NCBI RefSeq assembly: GCF_003268775.1
Contig: NZ_QLSU01000002.1
Coordinates: 310,001 to 374,000, forward strand
Origin: Paraburkholderia unamae
GTDB taxonomy: Bacteria > Pseudomonadota > Gammaproteobacteria > Burkholderiales > Burkholderiaceae
Direction: 5' to 3'
Length of the DNA stretch: 64,000 nucleotides
The notes under the pieces are model-generated. The model was not told the origin of the DNA and did no database searches. It worked only from the letters and a program-made list of their open reading frames with translations. This document shows, one piece after another, positions 1 through 7,551 of the stretch (position 1 is its first letter; the number at the start of each line of letters is the position of its first letter). Position numbers and translations under genes: made by a program.

Positions 1-1
1 C

Positions 2-340
2 ATGCGCATCGCCAAGACCCTCATCACCGTCGCCGTCCTGCTCGCGTGCAGCGCAGCGCACGCCGATCCCTTGACCATCGACCAAGCCATGGCCGCACGT
101 CGTGCGCTCGACGCGGTGCAAGCCGCGGGTGTGCACGTCAACGCCAGCCCCGAAATCCGTGGCTGGTTGCTCGACCTCGTGACGAACGCTCGCACGTCGC
201 TCGAAACGGCACAGCGGTCCGCGGTGCGCCAGCGCCTGCTCGACGTGGCGATCCGAGCCCGCGTCGCTGGCATGTTCCTCAACACCCCCGCCCTGGTTCC
301 AGCCGCTGCTGCGGTCGAGGGCCTGGCGCAACACATCTAA
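2..340 (+). CDS. small secreted protein, function unknown
   Basis: This encodes 112 residues with a typical Sec signal peptide: a basic MRIAK start, a hydrophobic core and an AHA-type cleavage site near residue 21. The mature part is short, helical-looking and rich in Ala, with no cysteines. The ATG is at the second base of the window, so its ribosome binding site cannot be seen and an upstream start cannot be excluded. It is the first visible gene of a plus-strand operon, 19 bp ahead of a second secreted protein. I do not recognise the family. Periplasmic or secreted location is inferred from the leader. Confidence 0.65.
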   Translation: MRIAKTLITVAVLLACSAAHADPLTIDQAMAARRALDAVQAAGVHVNASPEIRGWLLDLVTNARTSLETAQRSAVRQRLLDVAIRARVAGMFLNTPALVPAAAAVEGLAQHI

Positions 341-359
341 ACCTCCACCGGAGACCTCC

Positions 360-797
360 ATGAAACGCCTCACCGCCCTCATCACCGCCGCGCTGTACGC
401 CAGTGCCCCGTTCATCACCGCGCCCGCCGCGCAGGCGCAAGTGTCGATGCAGTCGTACTATCAAGACGCGAGCAACAACGGCTGTACCGCCCGCTTTTTG
501 CACCGCCAAACCTACGACGGAGGCATTGCGGCGAGTGCATCGACCGGTTACGGCTGGTGGATGCGGATCACCGACTCGTGCGGGATGGGCTACAGCGACA
601 CCACGGCGAACTGGTCCGCGATGGGCTACTGCTCGACCGGCGTGGTCTACGACAGCGCCCGGTGTTCCGTTTCGGGTACGGTGGTGCGGCAATGGCGCGT
701 GCACGCCAACTGCGGCTACGAACTGCTCGCACAGGTCGATGGGGCCACGTACTCCGGCCAGGCCGCCGCTCAATGCGTTGGCACGCCGACCAACTAA
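360..797 (+). CDS. secreted cysteine-containing protein, function unknown
   Basis: This is a 145-residue protein with a clear signal peptide (MKRLTALITAAL, cleavage near APAAQAQ at about 26). The mature part has six cysteines (in NGC, DSCG, GYC, ARC, NCGY and QC contexts), an even number that suggests disulphides in an exported protein. It is rich in Tyr, Trp, Ser and Gly. A CCGGAGACC ribosome binding site precedes the ATG, and nearly the same spacer precedes the next gene, so the three genes look co-translated. No family is recognised. An envelope or extracellular role is inference only. Confidence 0.7.
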   Translation: MKRLTALITAALYASAPFITAPAAQAQVSMQSYYQDASNNGCTARFLHRQTYDGGIAASASTGYGWWMRITDSCGMGYSDTTANWSAMGYCSTGVVYDSARCSVSGTVVRQWRVHANCGYELLAQVDGATYSGQAAAQCVGTPTN

Positions 798-810
798 ACC
801 GGAGACCGCC

Positions 811-2124
811 ATGAGCACGCTGAACGATTACGACGACCTGCACGACGAACCCGAGGACGATGACCTGAACCACGCAGACGTTGACGAGGACGACGAGGAC
901 CACGCGATCGACTCGGACATCGCCCTTGACCGCTTCACCGACCGGGCCATGCGCCACGGCCGCCGCGCGGCGACGTGGCTGCTGATCGGCGCGCTGGCCG
1001 AGGTCGGCTTTTTCGTCGGTGTTTGCGAGGTCATGGCGTCGGTACGCTCGCTCTGGCTCATCGTGCCGGCCGCGATGATGACGAGCGTTGCCATGTTCAT
1101 GATCGCCGGGCTGATCAACATCCGCTGGGACCGGCATCGCACGCGCATGGAAAGCGTGATCGAGGACGCGATGGGCTGGCGCAGCGACGTGCAACAGAAA
1201 CGGGAAGACGAGCAGGGCGCGTACATGCGGCGTCACCTCGGGCGGATCGAAGAGGAGAGGGTTGACGCACTTCGCGAAGAAATGACGTGGAACGTCGGCC
1301 CTGCACCGGTGTACATCGACGCCGACGATCACGAAGCGATCGCGGCTTACGAGCAGCGGCGCGAGATCGGCCCCGAGTTCGGCGACCTCTTCGACGCGCT
1401 GGGCGGATCGGACGAGCCGCACGACGGCGACGTGGAGTCGGACAACGTGCCTGCCGTGCCCGCGGTGCAGGCGTGGGTGCAGCGCTGGGCCGACATGAAG
1501 CCCGTCAAACAATCGCGGCCGGCCCCGCTTTTGAAGCGGCACGACAACGCTGAAGGTCGGCGCCTCGAGCGCGAACTTTGCCGCTCGATCAACGCGCACT
1601 GGGCCGGCGCGTTTCACAAGTTGCTAGACGAAGGCGCGGACCCGAACGGCCACGACGACAGCGGCCAGCCGTTGCGCAAAGCCGTGTTGCGCGGTCGCCT
1701 GGAGCACGTTGTATGGCTGCTCACGCTGGGCGCGGACCCGAACGCGCAGCCGTTCGGGCGCACCATCCTCCAGGCCGTCATGACGCAGGTTGAGATTTTC
1801 GCCGACGAGACCGAGCGCGGCGATGGGGACGCTTGCGAGTGGCCCGAGGTGATCGAACTCCTGGCACGGTGGGGCGCGAACGCCCATATCAAAAACCGGT
1901 ACTACGACCGCGACGACGAGAACGAAGGGCCGACCGCTTGGCCGTTCATCGTGAAACGGCCGGTGCTTTACGAGGCGTACATGAAGGGCGTGGCAGCGCG
2001 GCACCAGGCCGAAAACGACGCCCGCGTGATGCTGGCCGAAGCGTGCGAAGCGGGCCAACGCGCCAAGGTTGCGGACGACACGGAGGCCATGCTGACCCAG
2101 TTCCGCAGCGTGCGCCCGGCGTAA
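811..2124 (+). CDS. membrane protein with ankyrin repeats
   Basis: The 437-residue product has three visible parts. Residues 1-45 are strongly acidic (Asp/Glu runs). Two membrane segments follow at about 55-76 and 81-102. The rest is soluble and carries ankyrin-like repeats at about 265-370, with LLDEGADPNG, LLTLGADPNA and LLARWGANAHIK at the repeat ends. The ATG was chosen because CCGGAGACC lies just upstream and the reading frame to its left overlaps the secreted gene. Ankyrin repeats mediate protein-protein contacts; the partner is unknown. It is the last gene of the operon and is followed within 11 bp by an intrinsic terminator. Confidence 0.75.
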   Translation: MSTLNDYDDLHDEPEDDDLNHADVDEDDEDHAIDSDIALDRFTDRAMRHGRRAATWLLIGALAEVGFFVGVCEVMASVRSLWLIVPAAMMTSVAMFMIAGLINIRWDRHRTRMESVIEDAMGWRSDVQQKREDEQGAYMRRHLGRIEEERVDALREEMTWNVGPAPVYIDADDHEAIAAYEQRREIGPEFGDLFDALGGSDEPHDGDVESDNVPAVPAVQAWVQRWADMKPVKQSRPAPLLKRHDNAEGRRLERELCRSINAHWAGAFHKLLDEGADPNGHDDSGQPLRKAVLRGRLEHVVWLLTLGADPNAQPFGRTILQAVMTQVEIFADETERGDGDACEWPEVIELLARWGANAHIKNRYYDRDDENEGPTAWPFIVKRPVLYEAYMKGVAARHQAENDARVMLAEACEAGQRAKVADDTEAMLTQFRSVRPA

Positions 2125-2134
2125 CCGTTCAACG

Positions 2135-2162
2135 AAAAAAGGCCCTGTTTCAGGGCCTTTTT
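2135..2162. terminator. bidirectional intrinsic terminator
   Basis: An A-run, a 7-bp GGCCCTG/CAGGGCC stem with a TTT loop and a T-run follow directly on the ankyrin gene. It ends the plus-strand operon and is symmetric enough to act in both directions. An almost identical hairpin recurs at 2535-2564. Confidence 0.85.
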
Positions 2163-2237
2163 GCTGCACGGTCGCCGATGCGACTTGGGCCGAAGGCAGC
2201 AGCCGGGGCGCGCAAGCGCACCATCGTTTTCGCGTGA

Positions 2238-2516
2238 GCGCATGCGCAAAACCTGGGGCCGGAGGCCCCGCCGACGCTGACGCCCATCGCTGGCGACACA
2301 GCAGGCCGACCCGCACACACCTCGTTCACCCGTGACGCGCTCACGGGACCGCCTTTTCCTCGACGCGTAGCACCGCCCGGCCGGTTGCCCGTCGAACACG
2401 ACGAAGCGGGGCGTCGGTGGGTGAAGCGGGCGGACGTGGAGGCCTTGGCCGCGGAGCGCGCGGCGAAGAGGGAGGCCCGGACCGTGCGGGTCGACGTGGG
2501 CGCTCGGACGAAGTGA
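2238..2516 (+). pseudogene. possible remnant or C-terminal piece of a DNA-binding protein
   Basis: The 2163-2702 interval has no convincing complete gene. One plus-strand frame is open from 2238 to a TGA at 2514-2516 and has no ATG or GTG start. From about 2379 it reads GRLPVEHDEAGRRWVKRADV and continues as a basic helix. This looks like the wing and following helix of an excisionase- or MerR-type HTH (an 'entry, recognition, RADVE' pattern). A terminator follows within 20 bp, as expected behind a real 3' end. I interpret it as a truncated gene or one with a non-standard start. The rest of the interval shows nothing I can support. Confidence 0.3.
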
Positions 2517-2534
2517 CACGACGGCCCACCATGC

Positions 2535-2564
2535 AAAAAGGCCCTGAAAACAGGGCCTTTTTTT
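2535..2564. terminator. bidirectional intrinsic terminator
   Basis: GGCCCTG-AAAA-CAGGGCC is flanked by A5 and T7. It has the same stem as the terminator at 2135-2162, so the interval between them is bracketed by twin terminators. It would stop transcription from the remnant at 2370-2516. Confidence 0.85.
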
Positions 2565-2702
2565 GTTGTGGTGCTCAACGGCTTGACCACCGCCTCGCGG
2601 CTGGGCGCGACGTGTGCACAACGGGATTCTGGCAGGGCACTGGCCTGCTGATCCCGTTGCACACACGCAAGGGCCGTGGACAAGCCTGGCGTGCGTAGGC
2701 GC

Positions 2703-3716
2703 TCAATGGTAGCGCTGATAAATCTCCCAGGCTTGCCAGAGGTGGTAAGCCTTCACGAGCACGTACAGCATCACGAGCCCTCCGACGATTTTCCATGCCG
2801 ACCAGCCACCGCTGGATCGCGCCGCTTTCTGGCGTTTGAGCACCATCTTGACCCGCGTTTTTTTCGGGTCATTCAAGTCAAGCGTGCCGTCCACAGGCCA
2901 CTTCGATGTCACCGTCCCGGACTTTCCGATTTGCGTCGATCCGCCGGCTGGAACGAACCGGCTACCCGTCGTCTCGCCGAAATCAACGTACACGGCGTAC
3001 GCCGTCGGGTTGGTCACCGTGCCGTCGAACGTGTACTCGCGGTGCCCGGTGAGGACCGGCGAGGTCTGGTAGACGCCTTCAACCACTTTCGTGGTCATGC
3101 TCGCGCCCTTGATGGTCGTATAGTGCTTGCGCGACGTGCGATTCACATTGATCTGCAACGATGTCGCCGCGACGACCGAGCCCGCCCAGGTCATGCCGTC
3201 TGCCACCGCTTGCTCTGCACGCCGCCGTGCGCTCTCGTTGTCCCCGCGTTCCAGCAGCGCCTTCAACTCTGCCACCACCGGCGCCGCGCGCTTGGCTTGC
3301 TCTTGCCGGTCGGTTTCCGCCTGCGCCTTGCGCGCTGCCTCTGCCAGAGCCTTTTCCCGATCGCTCACGATCCGAGCCGCCCGGCCGTCGCCGGTCGCCA
3401 GCGCGCGCTGCAAGTAGCCCTCCGCCTGGTCGGCGTTCGACCCTTTGTAACCGTTGTACAGCGCTAGGAGCGCCCGCGGATCGTCCCGCTCCGCCGCCTT
3501 GCGATACCAGTCCCAGCCTGCCTTGTTGTTGCGGTCCACACCCTCGCCGTACACGTAGCAGTACGCGACGTTGAACATCGCCTTCGTGTCGCCGCTTTCC
3601 GCAAGCGGCAACCACTGCTTGAACCCAGCGTAAAAATCGGGTGGCAGCGCGTCCCCGATGAAATAGATGTCTTGATTCTTGATCGCCTGGTCGATCTTTT
3701 CTTGAATGCTGCTCAT
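2703..3716 (-). CDS. Sel1-repeat protein with C-terminal membrane anchor
   Basis: The 337-residue product starts with Sel1/TPR-like repeats at about 35-105 (AMFNVAYCYVYGEGV, AGWDWYRKAAERDDPRALLA). A charged coiled-coil stretch follows at about 115-170, then a beta-rich region at about 185-290, and finally a single membrane helix at about 310-330 (IVGGLVMLYVLVKAYHLW). There is no signal peptide, so it is probably tail-anchored with its repeats in the cytoplasm. GGGGAGAG lies ahead of the ATG. It is 18 bp downstream of the lipoprotein gene and shares its GGGGA-type Shine-Dalgarno, so the two form an operon. Sel1 repeats serve as scaffolds; the specific role is unknown. Confidence 0.7.
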   Translation of the reverse strand: MSSIQEKIDQAIKNQDIYFIGDALPPDFYAGFKQWLPLAESGDTKAMFNVAYCYVYGEGVDRNNKAGWDWYRKAAERDDPRALLALYNGYKGSNADQAEGYLQRALATGDGRAARIVSDREKALAEAARKAQAETDRQEQAKRAAPVVAELKALLERGDNESARRRAEQAVADGMTWAGSVVAATSLQINVNRTSRKHYTTIKGASMTTKVVEGVYQTSPVLTGHREYTFDGTVTNPTAYAVYVDFGETTGSRFVPAGGSTQIGKSGTVTSKWPVDGTLDLNDPKKTRVKMVLKRQKAARSSGGWSAWKIVGGLVMLYVLVKAYHLWQAWEIYQRYH

Positions 3717-3734
3717 CCCGATCTCTCCCCGCTA

Positions 3735-4481
3735 TTAACTTTGGTTGCCAGCCGGATCGAACTTCCAGATCCACATCCGGTAGTCGTAGAACGCGCTGCT
3801 CACCACGCTCATCGTGCTGGTGTCGCCCAGCGGGACGTAACCGGCGATGTAGGCAATACGGGCGTTGATCGCGTCGAGCCTCACTTGCAGCGGGTTGGCC
3901 TGGAACATCGGGCCGGTGTTTGCCAGTTGCACGCTCATCGGACGCAGCGGCGGCAGCGGGCCGCGCGTGCGCTGATCGCCCGTGTTCGACACGTTCATCG
4001 GTGCGCGGGTCCCGTCGATCTTGTCGATGATGCCCTGCGGGTTGAGTTGGCCTGATTGACCCACCGCATCGCGCACAACGATAGGCGCATCGCAGACCTG
4101 GAACACCTCATCGTGCGATTGCTTGGGGCCTCTCCAGATCGTGGCACGCACCTTCCAGCACGGCTCGTTGGCCCCGAACGCCAGGTATTCCAGCGCGACG
4201 CGCGGGTAAGCGATTTGGCCGTAGTTCGCCTTCTGCTGGTTCTGCCCGGCAAACAGGCCGGACAACGTGTTGCCGCCGCTGATCGGCGTGTAGACCTGGC
4301 CGACTGCGGCGGCCACACCACTACTACCGCTCGATCCGCCGGTCACGCTGCTGACCGCGCTTTCGACCGCGTTGTTCGCCTTTTGTACAAATCCGTTGAT
4401 ATCCGGGCCACCGTTCGCGCAGCCGGCCAGGAGGCCCGCCAAAATCGTCGCCACGGCGACGGGCGTTGCACGTCGTTTCAT
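3735..4481 (-). CDS. predicted lipoprotein, function unknown
   Basis: This encodes 248 residues with a lipoprotein signal: a basic MKRR start, a hydrophobic core and the lipobox LLAG-C with the lipidated Cys at residue 21. A Ser/Gly-rich linker (about 45-60) leads into an unrecognised folded region with two further cysteines. GGGGAAA precedes the ATG. The gene is the first of a two-gene operon with the Sel1-repeat protein. A small lipoprotein inside a conjugative island could be an envelope component, but I see no VirB7 or TraV signature and do not assign one. Confidence 0.7.
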   Translation of the reverse strand: MKRRATPVAVATILAGLLAGCANGGPDINGFVQKANNAVESAVSSVTGGSSGSSGVAAAVGQVYTPISGGNTLSGLFAGQNQQKANYGQIAYPRVALEYLAFGANEPCWKVRATIWRGPKQSHDEVFQVCDAPIVVRDAVGQSGQLNPQGIIDKIDGTRAPMNVSNTGDQRTRGPLPPLRPMSVQLANTGPMFQANPLQVRLDAINARIAYIAGYVPLGDTSTMSVVSSAFYDYRMWIWKFDPAGNQS

Positions 4482-4514
4482 CGTTTCCCCGCTTTTTGTT
4501 GAGTGCTGAAACTG

Positions 4515-4545
4515 AAAAACGGCCCCTTGCGGAGCCGTCGAAAAA
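4515..4545. terminator. intrinsic terminator behind the peptidase lipoprotein gene
   Basis: On the minus strand an ACGGCTCC/GGGGCCGT-type hairpin with a GCAA loop is followed by T5. It lies 15-45 bp past the stop codon of the gene at 4560-5771. The A-run on its other side makes it potentially bidirectional. Confidence 0.75.
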
Positions 4546-4559
4546 TCAGGCGATGCGAT

Positions 4560-5771
4560 TCAGGGGAGGAAAGCCGAGAGCCGTTGATACAACGTGGCTT
4601 CGAGGCTATCGGCCCCGTCCGCCGTGTGCAGCAGCAGCGGTGCCCCGTTGCTCGTGAACGTCGCGCTGAACGCCTGGTCGAATGCCGTTTCCAGCGGCGC
4701 CGCAACCATGCCCGGTGCCCCCGGTGCGCAGACGTTGTATTGCCCCGCCGCCATCCCCGCCGTTTCGTTGGCGTTCGGCGTCAGCCCAGCCGGGATCGCT
4801 TGCTCGCAGAGCGCTGCCGCTTTCGCTTTGTACGTCGCGACGAAGGCCGGGATGTTCGTGAGTCCAAAGCCGAGGCCGCCCGGCGCGCTGCTGGTCAATA
4901 GGCTGATCGTGGCTTCGTACGCTGGGTACGACGTGCCCATGTCGCCGGCCGCCGTGCCGTTCGCTGGGAGCAGATCGGTCGCTTGCACCGCAGCCAAGAT
5001 GCTGGCCTTGCTGCCCATCGGCAGTTGCGCCACCGTGGTCGCCATGCCCTCCTGGAACCACGCCTCCATCCCGCCGAACGGCTCGGCGAGCGAGTAGAGC
5101 GCGGCGTGCGTTCCTTCGTGACGGAAGAGGTCGAAATAACGCAGGCCCACTGTGCCGTCGGTGTACGACGTGGCACCCGGGTAACGCGCGTCAAAGTTTG
5201 GCGAGTCCGGCGACATGATCTGCACGATCACCGCTCCCGGCCCCTGCGCCGTCTGGCCGGTGATGCTCGTGCCGCCGCCCGTTTCGCCGTCGGCCGTGCC
5301 GAGGTTCGGGTCGATGCACAGGCTGATCTTATTCGTTCCGTCGAAACCGGTGCCCGTCGTCGACAGGCCCAGCGCCGCACGGATTTGCGGCACCGCTTGC
5401 TCAAACAGATCGGCAGCGACTTCCTGCGACTTGACGCTTGCCGTGGTGGTGAACACAACAACATCCGGCGCATCGACGACCGTGGTGCTCACGAGCGCAG
5501 CGTTCGCGCAGTTGGACTGCATCCCGCTATTACCCACGTTGAACGCCGGGCCGGAGTAGTTCGTGACCACCGCCGCAGCGATGTCGGCCGGGACGGTGTA
5601 CTGCGCCAGCAACGTCGCGCCGTTGCTCGTCGTCGTGGTGCCGGTGCCCGTCCCCGTGCCAGAACCCGAACCGGACGAACCACCGCCCCCGCCACCACCA
5701 CCGCCGCAGGCGGCCAGGGCCAAGGAAACGGCCGCAGCGGCGGCCAGCGTTTTTAGAACCGTGTTGCGCAT
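4560..5771 (-). CDS. lipoprotein with gluzincin-type metallopeptidase signature
   Basis: The 403-residue product has a signal peptide with lipobox LALAA-C (Cys22). A low-complexity Gly9-Ser/Gly/Thr linker follows to about residue 50, then a globular domain. The key motif is RHEGTH, an HExxH zinc site with His218, Glu219 and His222. Glu241 in WFQEGMA lies 19 residues later, the layout of gluzincins and similar to the peptidase-MA fold (HELTH...WLxEGLA). The ATG at 5771 was chosen because it starts the signal peptide. The gene diverges from an XRE regulator across a perfect palindrome, so it is probably regulated there. An envelope protease or a degenerate peptidase are both possible; the substrate is unknown. 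Confidence 0.7.
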   Translation of the reverse strand: MRNTVLKTLAAAAAVSLALAACGGGGGGGGGSSGSGSGTGTGTGTTTTSNGATLLAQYTVPADIAAAVVTNYSGPAFNVGNSGMQSNCANAALVSTTVVDAPDVVVFTTTASVKSQEVAADLFEQAVPQIRAALGLSTTGTGFDGTNKISLCIDPNLGTADGETGGGTSITGQTAQGPGAVIVQIMSPDSPNFDARYPGATSYTDGTVGLRYFDLFRHEGTHAALYSLAEPFGGMEAWFQEGMATTVAQLPMGSKASILAAVQATDLLPANGTAAGDMGTSYPAYEATISLLTSSAPGGLGFGLTNIPAFVATYKAKAAALCEQAIPAGLTPNANETAGMAAGQYNVCAPGAPGMVAAPLETAFDQAFSATFTSNGAPLLLHTADGADSLEATLYQRLSAFLP

Positions 5772-5838
5772 GATGGGAACCCCCGTAGTGTGTTGCGTTT
5801 TCCGCCAACGACCGTTGTTGTCGGCGGATGTTACCAAA

Positions 5839-5859
5839 AATAGTCCATAGTGGACTATT
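5839..5859. promoter_or_regulatory. perfect palindromic operator between divergent genes
   Basis: Half-sites AATAGTCCA and TGGACTATT form a perfect 9-bp inverted repeat around a TAG spacer. The site lies 25 bp ahead of the XRE regulator start and 67 bp ahead of the divergent lipoprotein start. The symmetry and the small HTH gene beside it fit a dimeric repressor or activator site. Half-sites containing GACT/AGTC are also typical of restriction-modification controller (C) protein operators, although no restriction genes are visible. Confidence 0.7.
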
Positions 5860-5884
5860 GCAGGTTTGCAGGGAGCATACGCAC

Positions 5885-6127
5885 ATGCTTCCTTCCGTTC
5901 ACCACGCCCGGTATGCCGTTGTGCAACAGCACTTGCGCGCCCTGCGCAAGGCCGCCGGCTTGACCCAGGTTGACCTCGCGACGTTGCTGCACGTCGAGCA
6001 GCCGTACGTGTCAAAACTTGAACGGGGAGAGCGGTACGTGGACCTGCTGTTTTACGTCGACTGGTGCCGCGCCTGCGGCGTCGAACCGTCCGCCGCGATG
6101 GCGGGCCTGTTGGAAACGGGCGTTTAA
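5885..6127 (+). CDS. XRE/Cro-type HTH regulator
   Basis: This is an 80-residue single-domain regulator. The HTH runs from about 15 to 60: LRALRKAAGLTQVDLATLLH contains the first helices, and VEQPYVSKLERGERYVD is the classic recognition-helix pattern. The start at 5885 gives a protein of typical Cro/C-protein size and sits just behind the palindrome; the frame extends further upstream, but that start would fall inside the operator. It probably controls itself and the divergent lipoprotein peptidase. Its 3' end overlaps the 3' end of the convergent gene at 6124 by 4 bp. Confidence 0.85.
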   Translation: MLPSVHHARYAVVQQHLRALRKAAGLTQVDLATLLHVEQPYVSKLERGERYVDLLFYVDWCRACGVEPSAAMAGLLETGV

Positions 6128-6816
6128 CCCGTCGCCGTACCGTTTCCCTCCTGCCGGTCAACCGGCGATTCAGCCGGCGGTGCCGGCTCCTCATCCACAC
6201 CGTCCAGCGCCACTGGTCCCGCATCGGTCTCGCGCTCGTCGAGCAACGACGGGTTGCGCAGCGCGGCGTCGATCAATCGGCGCAACGCGCCCTCACGGCC
6301 CAGGCCGTGGTCCGCGGCCATCGCGTCGAACTCGGCGAAGCGGGCGGCGCTCACGTGCAGCATGACCACGTGGTGCGCCGACGCCTCGCGCTCCGCATCG
6401 AACGCGACCATTTCGGCGTCGGCCGTGGTGGTGAGCAGGCCGCGCAGCGTGTCGGCGAACGTGTGCGCGGGCGACGGCATCGCGTCCGGTTCGACGTGGC
6501 CGTAGTACCAGTTGCGCAGGAAAGCGTCCGTCGGTTCCGGCTCGTCGTGCAGGGCCGCGAGCGCCCGGTACAGCGGCAGCAGTCCGCACGCGTCGGCCAG
6601 GCCGATCGACAGCGCGCCTTCAGCGCTCCGGTGGTAGCGCACCGCATGGTCGGCGCCCGCGACCGTTACGAGCATCGTGAGGTCGGCGGTGTACGTGCTC
6701 GCCGACCCGTCGTCGGACGCGTCGATGAAGCCGAGGCGCACGCTGGCCTCGATCGCCTTCAGCGTCGCGGCGAACCGCAGGGCTTGGGCCGAGGCCCGTG
6801 CTTTCGTGTCGCTCAT
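6124..6816 (-). CDS. unknown protein with C-terminal ribbon-helix-helix-like segment
   Basis: The 230-residue protein has an unrecognised alpha/beta region to about 150. It is followed by VVMLHVSAARFAEFDAMAAD and GLGREGALRRLIDAAL (about 147-185), which looks like a ribbon-helix-helix: one strand, two helices and a glycine turn. An acidic proline-rich tail follows. RHH domains bind DNA as dimers, but many in this size class are partition or antitoxin proteins, and neither role can be shown here. The ATG overlaps the stop of the preceding 45-residue gene (ATGA), so it is the last gene of a coupled operon. Confidence 0.6.
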   Translation of the reverse strand: MSDTKARASAQALRFAATLKAIEASVRLGFIDASDDGSASTYTADLTMLVTVAGADHAVRYHRSAEGALSIGLADACGLLPLYRALAALHDEPEPTDAFLRNWYYGHVEPDAMPSPAHTFADTLRGLLTTTADAEMVAFDAEREASAHHVVMLHVSAARFAEFDAMAADHGLGREGALRRLIDAALRNPSLLDERETDAGPVALDGVDEEPAPPAESPVDRQEGNGTATG

Positions 6817-6950
6817 GACAACACCTCGATCTCGCCCGTTTGCACGTCCCGCAGCCGTTCTTGCCGGGCGTAGCGTTGCCCGCGGTTCGTCTGGCGCCTG
6901 GTATGCTTCGATCGGCTCGCTTTCTTCGGCTTCGATTTGCGGTCGTTCAT
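6813..6950 (-). CDS. very small basic protein
   Basis: This 45-residue frame is packed with Lys and Arg (MNDRKSKPKKASRSKHTRR). It is supported by its context: ATGA overlaps join it to both the upstream gene (ending 6947) and the downstream gene (starting 6816), an arrangement unlikely for a chance frame. The composition suggests nucleic-acid binding. No family is recognised. Confidence 0.6.
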   Translation of the reverse strand: MNDRKSKPKKASRSKHTRRQTNRGQRYARQERLRDVQTGEIEVLS

Positions 6951-7267
6951 GCGTCCACCTCGTCCGTCCACAGGTCGTCGTACGCTTTCGCGCACGCCAC
7001 GCGATGCTCGCCGCGAAACGACAGGCCTAGCCAGCGGTCCAACCGTTCCTCGTTCGTTTGCCGCAGGTCGCTCGACAGCAGCGACGCGGCGCCCAGCACG
7101 AGCGGAAACACCGCCAGTACGTACAGGCCGGGCAACAATCCGCCCCAAGCCAGCACCACGACATCGACGGCCAGCAGGACCACGGCGATCGACAGTGCCA
7201 CCGCGAGCGCGACGCCACGAGGGTCCACGCCACGATCGCGAGCCAGGTTATGCGGGTTGCGGATCAT
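6947..7267 (-). CDS. small membrane protein, two transmembrane helices
   Basis: The 106-residue product has two adjacent membrane helices at about 18-40 and 44-65 (VALAVALSIAVVLLAVDVVV, YVLAVFPLVLGAASLL). A charged cytoplasmic-looking tail ends in DDLWTDEVDA. The start at 7267 follows GAAGGGAG and overlaps the previous stop by 4 bp. It belongs to the six-gene operon 8188-6124. The function is unknown; small paired-helix proteins are common in mobile elements as pore, entry-exclusion or scaffold components. Confidence 0.65.
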   Translation of the reverse strand: MIRNPHNLARDRGVDPRGVALAVALSIAVVLLAVDVVVLAWGGLLPGLYVLAVFPLVLGAASLLSSDLRQTNEERLDRWLGLSFRGEHRVACAKAYDDLWTDEVDA

Positions 7268-7521
7268 GACGTGCTCCCTTCGGTTTCGTTTCGGGTTTTG
7301 GCTTGCGGGGGCGTGGGCTTGTGCAGAAGCGGCCAGCACGGCTTCACCAGCAAGATCATCGCGAGCACGAACAGGCCGGTGCTAACAGCGGCCATGACGC
7401 GCGGGTTGCTCGTCCAGGCGGCGAGCGGAGCGACCATCGACAAACCAGCGAAAAGGCCGAGCAGGATGAAGCCCACGGCGATGGGCGCGAACGGCAGCGG
7501 AACAGGGTTGATGTCTTGCAT
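7264..7521 (-). CDS. small membrane protein, two transmembrane helices
   Basis: The 85-residue product has two hydrophobic helices (about 12-34, IAVGFILLGLFAGLSMVAPL, and about 43-62, VMAAVSTGLFVLAMILLV) and a short polar tail. CTCGGGAG precedes the ATG. The stop overlaps the next start (ATGA). No family is recognised. It is similar in layout to its neighbour at 6947-7267, though the sequences do not obviously align. Confidence 0.65.
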   Translation of the reverse strand: MQDINPVPLPFAPIAVGFILLGLFAGLSMVAPLAAWTSNPRVMAAVSTGLFVLAMILLVKPCWPLLHKPTPPQAKTRNETEGSTS

Positions 7522-7551
7522 GATGCAATCTCCCGAGGAAGGGGTTGAGGG

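Noticed and set aside
2150..2683. 177-residue minus-strand frame between the twin terminators
   Set aside because: It runs through the terminator at 2535-2564 and shows no domain or ribosome site.
5839..6127. Restriction-modification locus
   Set aside because: The small XRE protein and its operator resemble a controller system, but no methyltransferase or endonuclease motif is encoded nearby.
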